From Casuarina equisetifolia (Eukaryota > Streptophyta > Magnoliopsida > Fagales > Casuarinaceae), in the NCBI GenBank assembly GCA_028551475.1, contig CM052355.1, positions 8,928,001-8,992,000 on the forward strand: a stretch of 64,000 bases of DNA. The letters run 5' to 3'. The position numbers and the translations under genes were made by a program. This document shows, in pieces, positions 33,301 to 45,042 of the stretch. Every line of letters starts with the position of its first letter. Positions within the stretch are counted from its first letter, which is position 1. The notes under the pieces were generated by a model that had not been told where the DNA came from, ran no database searches, and saw nothing but the letters and a program-made list of their open reading frames with translations.

Positions 33301-34549
33301 GTCCTCAGTCACGTGATGTAATCCTAAGATTCTTTTAAAACCAATTTGATATCTCTAACGTAATACTTTCGAAATAACCGTTGTACCATCAAAGTTTTAG
33401 GGTTTAGTTAGCATGTAACAGGTCATGATTGATGCATACATAGATAAACACAATTCATCTATATTGCTCCCCTCGTGTCTCCAGTCCCTAGGTTCAATTT
33501 CAAGGTAATAAGTGACTTAGATTCCTACCCGAAACATCACGGGCATCCGGTGGTTGAGGGCAACCCTTATCCCCCTCGGAGGATAGATAGAATTTGCAAA
33601 TCACCTTTCTTGTCTAAAGATCATGTTTGTTCAACTATTGGGATAGCTACCATTAATCCAAACACATAATTCAATGCCCTGTTTTATTTCCTATTTCATT
33701 TATGGTATTTATTATTTGACCAACATTATTGTATTTTTCGCTTTCATCATCAAACTATCATCATATCATGAAAAAAAAAACTTATATCTTAAATAGAGAG
33801 ATATCATGACTAAAGAAATAAGAGCAATAGAAAATTAAACAAAACATGGGAATTGATTGACCTACCTACCAATATGACATCAATTAGTTGTAAATGAATA
33901 TACAAAATAAAATATAAAGTAGATGAGTACATCATGAGTATACAACATGACTAGTTGGGAGTAGATATAATCAAAGAGAATAAATCGGTTATTAAGAGAC
34001 TTTCTTACCAATTACAAATGATTACAAGAGTTATCATAATAGTGGCTATGATAAACCTCTATTAGTTATATTAGATAATTGTCTACAATGTTTTTTTTTT
34101 CATAGAGATCTTGATAAAAAAAAAAAAGTGTACTTGATGATCCCTAAGACACTTGGAATCAAAAGGAGTATTAAAAAGTCTACTCTTCTCAAAAGCTAAT
34201 TTATAAAGTGGAGGCACATACACATATCTTAGCAATTTAGGATTGAATATTCACACTGCAATTACTCTCTCACTATAATGGTTTGATATAGACCATCTTG
34301 TGGTGTTGCTTTATGTATAAACTTTGAACTTATCCATATCTATAAAAATGTCAAAGGAAAATTTGAACTTTAATATCATATTACAATAACCTTATAATTT
34401 AATTCAAGAACTAGCTCATGAAATAGAAAAACGTAACTATATTTAATTAGCCATACTCATTCACACCTTTAGCAATATGGAACTAAACATTTACACTGCA
34501 ACAAAAAAAAAAAGTATGCCTAAGCATGAAGTAAAAGGGGTTGAGGTAA
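33301..34549. other. AT-rich region, no gene seen
   Basis: No open frame of note. A short duplicated phrase (TTAGCAAT...TTCACACTGCAA near 34232 and a diverged form near 34466) suggests more repeat debris. It may be the decayed upstream part of the copia fragment that follows. Confidence 0.4.
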
Positions 34550-35420
34550 ACATTGGGCTAGTATTATTAGAAATTCACGTAGGGTAGTGATAAATAATGA
34601 TTTTTATAAGTCCAACCATGATTAGTAATATTGTTCACCTTGGAAAAAGATGAGAATTTAGTTATTGTCTTGATATATATTAATGATATTTTAGTACAAA
34701 GAACTATGAAGAATATTATAGTTGAAGTTCTTCACGACCTAACTAAAAATTGGTAAGATATTTTTTTGAGATTGAAGTAGCTTGTTGACCACTTGGCATA
34801 CATATGTATAACCCAACAAGCCTAACAGATTTATCTCTTAATGACTAGGCCAAATATCAATTATGCCCTATATGTTGTGTTAATTTATTCATGCTCTTAA
34901 AAAGCTTCACATGAAAGCTACACTTAGAAATGTTAGACATATTAAGAGTTCGCTTAATGAATTCATGTAGTAAACTTAAGTTGAAAGCTTATTGAGCATC
35001 TCGCCCAATGACTAGGAGATTCGTTATAGGATCTGTGTAAAGCTTGGTCACTCGTTGTTCTCCTTGAAATGCAAGATACAGTAGACTTGTCCGAGTCCTC
35101 CCCATAAGCAGAAGCTCGAGTTATGGCATCCATCACATGTGAATTGATAAAAATATTGGGCCTTGCGTGCGACTTGATGGTAGATATCTACATGCATGTT
35201 TCTCAATTTCACAATAACAAAGTAGAATTTCATATAGTTGTTGATCCTATATATCATGAGAGAACAAATCACATAGAGATCAAGTGTGATTTTATAATAA
35301 TGAAGGTTGAGACGAGACTATTTAGACAAAGTATATTTCCAATGAGGAGTAGCTAGTGGATGTACTGACAAAAGTTTTGAGTTAGACAACATTTTTTACT
35401 TCTGAAAAACACCAACATGA
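34550..35420 (+). mobile_element. Ty1/copia pol fragment (reverse transcriptase end and RNase H)
   Basis: In plus orientation there are weathered traces of the copia reverse transcriptase active-site region (about 34650-34690) and of the RNase H domain (about 34980-35400), including a stretch like the family's 'RTNHIEIKCDFI' block at about 35260 and a final LVDVLTK-like motif near 35350. No gag, integrase or LTR could be tied to it. It is a broken fossil with many breaks and looks old. Confidence 0.65.
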
Positions 35421-38064
35421 TAGTAACATTTGTTGTCTTCATACTTGCCGCCTTCATAGTTCGTTACATGCAAGCAATAGCTTCATTTTTTCTAATTGCA
35501 GCCGGCACCTATGGCATTATTATCTCCTCCTGCTACTTTCTTGGAACCTCTCGCTATTGTCATCCTTCAACATTGCGCATAAAGATTGGTTTACCTGTAA
35601 AGATCGTAGATAATGGGGATGCGTGTATGAATGAAACGTACTAAAACCTTAATCTTTACCATGCAATAAGAAAGATTCAGATGTTCATCAGTACAAAGAC
35701 TGCTTCATTCCGCTACTTCGGCAGTTTTCCCTTGAATTTGAATAGCTTTTGATGCTTTGACATGACTCATAAATGGAACAATCAATTAGCAATAAATGGA
35801 ACGTGTTAAAGAACTCATTCTTTTGGGGCTTGCATTACGATTTCCCTCTCGGTCTTTTCCTTCTGCTCCCCTCACCGTTTCTTACGCGGCGAAAAAGAAA
35901 TCTCCTGAGCCATTGATCAATGCTCGACTTCCCAATAGGTTCAGGCAGAACATCTGGGCCTGTAAAAGTGTTTGCATAATTTTGTGAACTTTGGGGTCAG
36001 GTTTCTGAGAGCCCAACGTTCCAGGTACTGCATACGTTGCCGTTTGCCGAAGAAGACTAAATCCCTCCTCGTTCGGATGACATACTTTTATACCATTATG
36101 CACCATTTTATCATGCGATATTTTGAACTTTCTTATTAAGTAAAACCACAAGAAATTAAACTTATTAAGTGAAACCCTTTGGGAACTTTTGTCTTAACAC
36201 TATCTTGCCTATTCAATCCTTTCACATAGGCATTTCACTACCAATAATTATTATTTATCAGCAAATAAGCTATGAATTTTAGAAAGAGAAGAATAAGATT
36301 GGATATGATTGGATGTCGGAAATCTTCTTATCCTTATCTTAAACGAGAAAAGGTGGTTAGAAATTTGGCAAAAAATTTCTAAGGATATGAAAAACTGTAG
36401 AAATTTTATATTTCAAAATTGATCAATTTTTTTGATTATATGGTCTCAATTTACAGTTATATGAATTTGATTTGTTACATCCTATCTCGTATAGATCTTG
36501 ATCGACATGGATAAGATTGGATGCCAAAAAAATTGTCATTTTAAAAACTTTATCCAATTTTTATCTTTCTAAAATCTTATCTTATGATTATATTTCTAGA
36601 ATTCGTAACAGATAAATCTTATTTTATGATTATTTTTCTAAAATTCATATCTTAATTGTTAAGTCACTATTACATCGCTGATATAACTTGCACTAGAAAG
36701 TATCACTAAAAATAATTACTTTTAATATAATAATGGTACCTGAGGATTATTACAATAGCAAGGTTACATTGATATTGGATTTGCCTGATAAGTGTGAAGT
36801 CATTTTCCATTTCTAATGACGTATCTTCTGCATTCACCAGTTTCTTCTTTCCTTCGTAGAGATTTATATGCTCCTTTTCCCCCCTCATATTTTATCTTTT
36901 GAAGCCCCTGATTCCTTTCGCTTTTAATTTCCTTTTTTTTTTTTTTTCTGTAGCTGTTTCTTCTTTTGGAAATTTTTTTGCAGCGGCTCTCATTTTCCTT
37001 TCTAGTTGCTACCATTTGATTTGTTATCTCTCTCTTTGCTTGAATTTTCATTTTGCAAGCCCAGCATCAAAGATTTGTATGGTAAGTTACGGATCCCAGA
37101 TCAATGGAAAATAGATGGTACGGGTAAAGTTGTGTAGTTAAACTGTATGGGGGTGCTAATGACAACTTCAATGCTAGAAAAAGCATGATCGCAATACTAA
37201 TAATGTTGACCATGAAAAAGATATCTATTCCTTCTGCCATGATTGCACTTAGAAATCTAAGAGTTTTCCTGTGGATTAGTGGGGGATAAGTTTGACCCCA
37301 CTCGTGCTTAAAGTGGAATCCGATTTCTAGACCCATCTTAATTTAAACTGGCACCGCCTCGAGGCCTTAAAAACTTTGTTTGCTTGTGGGAAAAAAAAAA
37401 AGAGAAAAAGGGGGGAAAAACAATAATTGAAGAGAAAGAATATATATATTATAATACTTTATTTAGAGAATTTATTTGAGAAGGAGATGTCTCAAATCCC
37501 AATACAGCCTTTGCTATGAAACAAAAAATAACTAATGAAAAAAGTAATCCAACCTCTTTATATGGATAGAAATTCTCAATTACTTTCTTGATACAGGAAA
37601 AATCATGACAATTAGGCCAAACTTTAGTAGCAAATAAAATCGGATGGATACGGGAGTCCCAATTTGGAAGAGGAAAACCAAGTTTGGTTGAAATTTAGGG
37701 GGAAAATTGATTAGGATGCTAGTTTTTATTATAGGGCTTCTATTTTAAACTGTAGTCTATCATTAACAAACAACTTTCGAAATCTGGGACAAAATCTACG
37801 GCCCGAAGCATGCGGGATCGGAAAGCTATGAAAAATACAACCGAAGTACATGGATGGATACACATAAAAAACATACGTATAAAGGCGTAAAGAGACCGGA
37901 CCAAAAACCTAGTCCTCTGTAGCGTGCGCGCGTGGGACTGCTTTTTAAGGCCAACACCGACCCGCTTTAGACTGCAGCTTCGAATCTCCCTTCTCAAACG
38001 CCTATGTAAAAAGACTTGGTTTTGATCTTTTTGCTTTCGACTATCTCGACGCCTCTGAGCAGAC
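35421..38064. other. Upstream region of GLUTRBP
   Basis: The left part (35421-36150) has short frames but no recognised gene. A short tandem duplication of an ATAAATCTTAT-TTATGATTAT-TTTCTA unit lies at about 36570-36655. Poly-T and poly-A runs occur at 36936 and 37390. The last 300 bases should hold the promoter and 5' UTR of the gene starting at 38065. Confidence 0.45.
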
Positions 38065-41000
38065 ATGGAAGCCCTTACGAGCACTGTGTTCGCGCCCAAG
38101 TTCTCGGAGACGTGCAGTTTTCTCAGTACCCCGTCGTCTTGGGTCAGAGCACCAAATCAGCGAATTGGGTCTCTTAAAATCTGCGATGCGCCTCAGTTTT
38201 CAGAGACGGCCACTTTTCTCGGTACTCCGTCGTCTTCGATCAGAGCACCAAATAAGCGAGTTGGGTCTCTCAAATTCTGCGATGCTCCTCAGTTTTCGGG
38301 GCTTCGAACTCTCGCTCGTGCAGGCGAGGTTTCGGGCACTGAAGGTGAAGAGAGTGGACCTTCGACTAATGGCTTCGGCTTAGTTTCTGAAGAAAGTTCG
38401 TCTTTTTCTCTGGTACTTTTCTGTTATCCTGCATGCATGATATCTTAGTGTTTGAATACTGTGATTTTGGGTTTTCTAATGTGTTAGTTTTCTGATTCAC
38501 CGCCGAGATAGTTGAGGCAAATATGAACAGATATTAAGTTTCAAGATTTTGGCCGTCCCCAGATATTAATTGGCCATTGAAATGATATAGAATTTCGAAA
38601 AGTGGCGAAATTGTAGAAATTCGGGGATTGGATTCAAACTTTCTTGATCTCCGTCGAGTATAAAAGTTAACGCAGAAGTGAAAAAATTCACAAATATCAG
38701 ACCCCTCTTTTTTAGAATCTAATGGAAGTGGAATTTGATAGTGAATGAAAATTAGTCTACAGGGGACGATTGCATATATATTACACCCTTTCTATTGGTG
38801 GTCTTTATAAAGCGTCCAATATGACGAGTGAGGGGTGTGTATTGTTTATAGTACTTTTCTTCCAGCCAGTTCTTGATGGGTATTAGAGAATGTTTTGTAC
38901 TTTGTAGTTAGTTTCGAGCTACTTTTCTTTATTTGAGGCCTAATGTCAAGCAATTTTTCCGCATTGGATGGAAAGAATTTGATTGCTTTTAATAAAAGTC
39001 GAGGTGTCATTGGAATGGTACCGATCAATTCTGATATGTATGCATTGTCCCAATCAGTTAAACTTGCCAGTTTGTAAAAGATTTGTTTGGGATCGCTTAT
39101 CAGGCATATAACCTTTGGAATATTGCCAAGTGATATACCGGCCTGTGAATCAAGGTTCTTATGATTATACTGATGAGGAAAATTTTGAACTTTCATGCGA
39201 TAAATAGGTCTGCTTTGTGTTTATTAGTTTTATTTCAAAATGTGGCTTGAACTTCCAGTTTAGTATAAAAGCATGGATATCTTGCGAATCACATTATATT
39301 TCAAACTTCGAAAAGTATACAGTACCTGGAAGTTTAAGTTTGAAATTCAGGCATTTGGAATGGTAGCATGACTTCTAAGTTATTTTTTACATGCACTGCA
39401 CATGCTTTTTGACGCAAGGGCATTTCTTTGGGCCATGTAACATTTTTCCATATTTCCCACAATAAGCTAAAACATTTTGAAGGTTGTCTATTTAGAATGG
39501 GCCTATAATGAGTCCACAGGACATTTGAAACATCTTATTTAGCGTAAAATTGACTTAGAATTTGCATTTAGTTGTAATGGCCTTTCCTGGGTTTTGAAGG
39601 TTAATTTGGGTCAGTCTCCAATTAGTGGGAAGGACGCAGATGAAGCACTAAAAGTGGACATGCCTCTATCAATCCCTGGTGGAACTGTAGCAGGAGGGGG
39701 AACCCGAGCTGGGCTTTTTAGAACCCCAATTTCTGGTGGAGTGCAGAGTGCAACCTCAGCTCATGGATTACCACGACCAGCCTTGGCAGTTCGTAATCTG
39801 ATGGAACAGGTAAATGCATTTCCTTTTTTTTAACCTTGGATGTCGTTATGGTTCTTTTTCTTTCAGGTGTCAATATTGGATGGAATAGTAGCAATGCCTG
39901 CACCATTTTTTAGGTTGCCTTGTTGTTTGTCAACTTCTGAAAGGTTTTTTTTTTTTAATGATTTAAGGCCAGATTTGCTCATTTGTGCACTGTAATGTCT
40001 CGGATGCACCACAGACGAGAAGGGTATCCATTCGGTTCTTTGGTAGATTTTGCACCTGATTCCATGGGGCGTAAGTCATTGAAACTCTTTTTACGTAGTT
40101 GAATGATCTAGTCATTTTCCCCCATTCAAGTGGTTTTGCATCTATGGTTCAACAATTTGTCCCCTAGAAATGGTTGCAGGGTGGTATGAAGTGACTTCCT
40201 ATCTATTGCATGGGGGTAGAATATTTCAATCCATGAGATGACCTTTAATTCGATCCCTTAGGCAACCTCTAATTCAGTCCATTCAACAACCTCAAAGTCA
40301 ATCCCTTCAACAGATAATTTCATGTTGTCCTAGTCTAGGATCAGTGATTATCATTCATTTATTTATAGTGAATTTTGTGTGTGTTTTTTTGTTCATTTGT
40401 CTTTCTGTTATGTCTTATTTGCAGATCCATTATTTTCATTTTCTCCATTAGCCATCCACACACGGAACTTGTTAGCTGACCCAAGATGCACACTTGTTGT
40501 GCAGGTTGGTTAGTTGTCCCTGTCTCTCTCTGTTTGTACTTTTGCTAGTTGTTGTTCTCCATTTATGGATGTTATTGACAGTTAGGCTTCATAGATACCT
40601 GGGTGGAGTGGCTTGTCAAATGCAAGGGTAACCATTTTTGGTGATGTCTACCCGCTTCCAGAGAATCAGCAGGTGATTTCTCAGCTTGATACATTGAGAA
40701 GGGTGTGTCGTGTTATGTTTGAAACCTGTTGGAAGTTTTTGTCTTTCTTCTTTAGCTGTAAGAATGATATGGAAAACTAAGCATGGGCTACATTGTGCGT
40801 TTTATCTGTACAATTGATTGCTTATAACCTGGCATATACCATGGACATGTTTTACATTGGTCTTCTTTTTACTTGGAATTTACAATAGATTGAGTAAATG
40901 GTACTTTGAATTTTTCATTTGCTGTTAGGATATTTGAGGAATATCCTTTTTATAGGACCCATTGTGGTAATAGTCATGTCCAACGTATCTGGAAATGCCT

Positions 41001-43611
41001 ACTTAGTATGAAGAATAAGATGTTGCAAAAGTGGTACCTTCTTTCAGTTGTAGAGTTATGCATCTGTGACTTTGCTGCAGCAGTTACTGCACTTGTCAAC
41101 TTTCTCCTTTTTCTTTTCTAGGATGAATTGAAATGCTGCTTCAGAACTAGACTGACTTTGGTAATGTTGCTAGGAATGGGCTCATAAGCAATACATAGCA
41201 AAGCATCAACAAGGGCCTTCTCAACAGTGGGGTAACTTCTACTACTTCAGGATGCAGAACATAAGGTATGCCTTTGGTGTATTTGGCTTTCTTTGTATTG
41301 TTTGTCTGACTTGTATGTTATGGCTTAAGTGATGGATGCAGAATATGCTTTTTCTGTAACTAGACAAGGCTATTGCTCTCAGATTCTCATGTATAAGTGT
41401 CTGACCATAAGTTTTGGAAATACAGAGTTTTGTTTGACAAAGTAAGTTTGGCTTATGTTTTAGTTTATAATATTTTGCACAGACAAATCACCATTTTGGA
41501 ATGGGGATTTCTTGTTGACAAGGAGAGACTCTTAAAGTTTTCCTTTGAGACACCTCGCAGGGAATAGTTCCCAATATCCTTTATGCTATCAAGATGGACT
41601 GAAAGAAATATGTACCGCTCTGAACAGTGGTTCTCAATGCTGGGATTTGAAATATAATCAGAAAGATAAACTATAGTCAATGGAGGCTTTCTGTCCATTG
41701 TACAGGACTTGTGATAGGAATGTGCAAGTCAATATGCCGTACATATGGTGATTTCTGTCTATTCCAAAGGAAAATAGCTTTGGATAAAATATTCTACCTT
41801 AGAAGCTCTTTTTATGATTTAAGAAATTAACCTCTGGGTCTGCTTTTCTTGGATTTTTTTTTTTTTTTAATACAAGGAGACCAAGTTAGTCAGTCTTTGT
41901 ATTTAGGATCATGGGTCCTCTAAAGAGTGATCATATTTAATTCATTAAACTGCTATAAATTTGAGGGAAGAATGAAAACAGACACGACAGTAGTCAGGCT
42001 TTGTGTCATATCCAAACACCCACTTTATATTTTAGTGAAAAGAAAGGAGAGGAAATACTAGTAGAGTACACTATGAGTCTGCCAGCATGCCTTCCAACAA
42101 CGACAAAGCATAGATAAGAAATTTAGGAAGGTAGTAGTCGTTGAAAAAAGAAAGAAGTCCTGTTGGGGGAATTTTGGGGAAAATATATTTGGTCCTTAGG
42201 CTTCCATGTAATTTCAATTTAGTCATTGAATTTTGTCAATTACGTCATTAAGTTTTTCAATGATTTTAACTTCTATCTCTCTGTTGACTGATTGTGCGAT
42301 TGATTAATGTCATATAATATTAGGTCAAGCAGCTGATGTTATATGGCTACCATTTGACTTATTTATTGCAATTTATAATTATGCTGTTGGAAAAGAAAAA
42401 GTTAAAGAAAAAAAGAGGGTTGCGAGCCACCACTAACTAGTGAGAATTTGTCCTCATCACATGACAGGGATTGTCTCTAATATAGTAAGGGTTATCTCTC
42501 ATTGGATGAGGATCTATGACCCCTCCGTTTTGAAGGAGTAACGTTTTGTTTCAAAAGGGTGTGTGCCTTCTCTTTGAGTTTAGCATCCCCTTAAAAAGGA
42601 GTGGTGAGACCTTTCCTTTGGGAGAAAATGTCCCTTCACCTAGGGGTGCAGACCTCTCTTTGTGAGGTAGTCTCCCATCGATGCCAACCCCCTGTAAGAA
42701 AAAGTCCTGCGACACTTGTTAGGGTAGTCAAGGATGACATGCTTGTGATAATTTTCTAGTGAGAATTCCAAATTAGATTTGTTTCTGCGGCTGTCTTAGC
42801 ACAAGTAACTTGTCAATTTTTACTTCTTGTTACCAGTGATATATACTTCATTGGAGGTTTTGGCACTGTTGCTTGGGTAGATGTCAAGGAATATGAGACC
42901 CTTCAACCTGATAAGATTGCAGTTGATGGAGGCGAGCATAGCCTAAAGGTAAACTTTTTTGAGTTCTAGCAAACTAAACAGAAAAGAATTGAGAAGAGAA
43001 AGAAAAGAATGAGTGATTTTCTGTCTCTTAACAGTGAAATGTTTTGTATTTTTTAGTAACACACAAGATAGATCTTACTCATTTTTGAGTAAACTCTGTT
43101 TCTTCTGGTTATATTAATGCTTCATATTCCGATCATCATCCAGAATGGGATCTTTGATCAGATATTTGGTTGACGTTGTAGATTTTGCTTAATGCTCTAT
43201 CATTGAGTGTCTTAAACATAATATATATATATATAGGCTCTTAATTGGTTTTAGCTTGCTCGTTTAGGCACTGAATGCAATCTTCTCAAAGCCCCTGAGA
43301 GAGCTTTTGTCGTCTGAAAGTGAGGTAGATGATGCCGCTCTCATATCAATCGACAGCAAGGGAGTAGATATCCGGGTCCGACAGGGCGCACAGGTTTAGT
43401 CTTAAAGCAATAAGCTTTTCTAGATTTAACACGAAGGAATAACCCCAAATCGTTTCCTCATTTACCTCTTTTCCTCTGCTTCATTTATCTGCAGTTTAAC
43501 ATACAGAGGGTATCATTTGAAGAAGGACAGCCCGTTGAAACATTAGAGGAAGCCAAGGCGGCTCTTTGGAAACTAATAAACGGCGGCCAAGTTCGCAATG
43601 TGCAGAAATAA
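38065..43611 (+). CDS. GLUTRBP: Glutamyl-tRNA reductase-binding protein, chloroplast (GluTRBP / PGR7), 421 aa
   Basis: Nine exons: 38065-38412, 39600-39809, 39968-40070, 40425-40504, 40595-40672, 41174-41265, 42837-42948, 43268-43393 and 43495-43611. They sum to 1266 nt with phases matching throughout. The N-terminal exon is Ser/Thr/Arg-rich with few acids, as in a transit peptide, and contains a 32-residue tandem repeat. The middle (about 185-330) is an FMN-binding split-barrel fold of the pyridoxamine-oxidase type (SRMHHRREGYPFGSLVDF, NLLADPRCTLVV, ARVTIFGDVYPLP, DIYFIGGFGTVAWV). The end (about 340-421) is DUF2470-like. The Arabidopsis homologue (At3g21200, about 317 aa) holds glutamyl-tRNA reductase at the thylakoid and protects it in tetrapyrrole synthesis; pgr7 mutants have altered photosynthetic electron flow. 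The extra length here lies in the N-terminus. Confidence 0.92.
38090..38300 (+). repeat. 96-bp in-frame tandem duplication in GLUTRBP exon 1
   Basis: Two full units and the start of a third have a period of 96 bases (32 codons). The anchors are CGGAGACG at 38105 and CAGAGACG at 38201, and CCTCAGTTTTC at 38191 and 38287. In protein the unit reads APKFSET...RIGSLKICD, then APQFSET...RVGSLKFCD, then APQFSG. Confidence 0.92.
42180..42370. repeat. Repeat-like insert in the sixth GLUTRBP intron
   Basis: The text 'TTTGGTCCTTAGGCTTCC...CAATTTAGTCATTGAATTTT' is typical of a dispersed plant repeat seen in many genomes (TTTGGTCCCTAAACTTT / AATTTAGTCCTTGAACTTT type). The ends were not found, so family and orientation are open. 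It lies in the 1571-bp intron 41266-42836. Confidence 0.4.
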
Positions 43612-45042
43612 CAAGTTAGAGCTTATATTTGGCGGGTCTAGTTTCTTATCAGTCGAAGATGATTGATATTGAGCTCATGTTTGAGAAATTAGCAAATCCT
43701 GCTTTCTTCTTCTCGGACTTAGAATCTGACTGGGTAACTTGGAGGCCTTGTAATCTGGGTCCAAATGGGGTTAAGTATCTATAACACCGTAATCAGGATT
43801 CTTGGTTGAGTATATGATCAAATTTTCGGTTTTGTTTTAAATGTCTTCTAATACTAAAATTTTTCCATCTTCGGGCAATATAAGTGCATTGGACTTGAAA
43901 GAAAATGCGTTTTGCATTTGGCTAAGATGTAATCCATTTTCAATCTAGGAAGTGTCCCCTTCTGGAAGAGGAGTATGGAAAGGGTGAACGTCGGCAATGG
44001 TCTATTTTATTCTCGAGGCCCATGTTACGAAAGCTCATCAAACGCACGCCCAACCCATTTACAGTACCTGCTTTTGCAACCAAAATCGACTTCCAAGTGT
44101 AAACCTGAGAGCCTTGCTGGTATTGCAATAAGAAAACTGCACTAGCCCAACTCAGACCCAGATCTCAAATTCACCCAAAACCCAAAAGGTGTTTTGTTTT
44201 GTTTCAATTCCGTGTTTCTACTATACCCCCTTGATGGACACTCAAGAACAGATTGTGTAAACATTTTAAACTCCACCTCGGTACTCTAAAGGAAACAAAA
44301 AGCATTCAGCCATCTTCTCTACATGTCTTTTCAATGTGTAGTCATCTTTAGGATAGAAAGAGTGGACCTTTCTTAAGTTGTCTTTTCGATGATTTTAGGG
44401 GCAAAAAGTTTAGATCCAACAATCCTTATCAAGCCATATATTTGCGTCTAAACCTGGCCCTCCAACTACGTGGTCCATCTTTAAGGTCTCATGTAGGCGT
44501 AGAAAATGGTCGTCCCCCTCAGCCCCCACACGCCCCAGGAATCAAACGATTATAGCAGGGGATATCTCTTATGTCTTTTCTACTGTTGCTGAACTTTAGG
44601 GACTATAAAGAAACTCAAAAGTAAATACCATGTAACCCGAGATGAAAAATTTCCAGAAAAGAAAGCAGAGAAGAGAGGGAATGAAAGTGACAGAATATGA
44701 ATTCCCCTGTCTGTGTAGTGACAGCGCCAGCGACTGTACGAATTGAAGCCGACTGGCTGCCAAGCGACTCGTAATAATTTCACATTCAGGACAAAGCAAT
44801 TGGGCACCCGACCTATCCTTTTCCCGGAGGACGAATTTACAATTTTCGTGAGATCAACATCCAACCCAAAAAATGAAACTATTTACCATTCTCTTTGAAA
44901 TTGAACAAACGCGAACCCTGTTCAGAGTTTCTCTAGTGTCTTCGTCCTTTCAGTTCAATACGAGTTCTTTTAGCTACCTTACCCAAGAACCAGCTTCCTA
45001 TATCCCAAACTGATGAAGTGAAGATTGAGGTGAAGTTATCCC
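43612..45042. other. Intergenic, GLUTRBP 3' UTR and F-box gene promoter
   Basis: Two plus-strand genes follow head to tail. No further coding sequence is recognised; the frames at 44580-44864 (minus) have no family features. Pyrimidine-rich sequence at about 44920-45040 fits the 5' UTR of the F-box gene. Confidence 0.5.

Noticed and set aside
35796-35987. 63-codon frame resembling a plastid-targeting N-terminus
   Set aside because: The Ser/Pro/Arg composition is suggestive, but there is no donor leading to a recognisable exon, and GLUTRBP already has a complete first exon.
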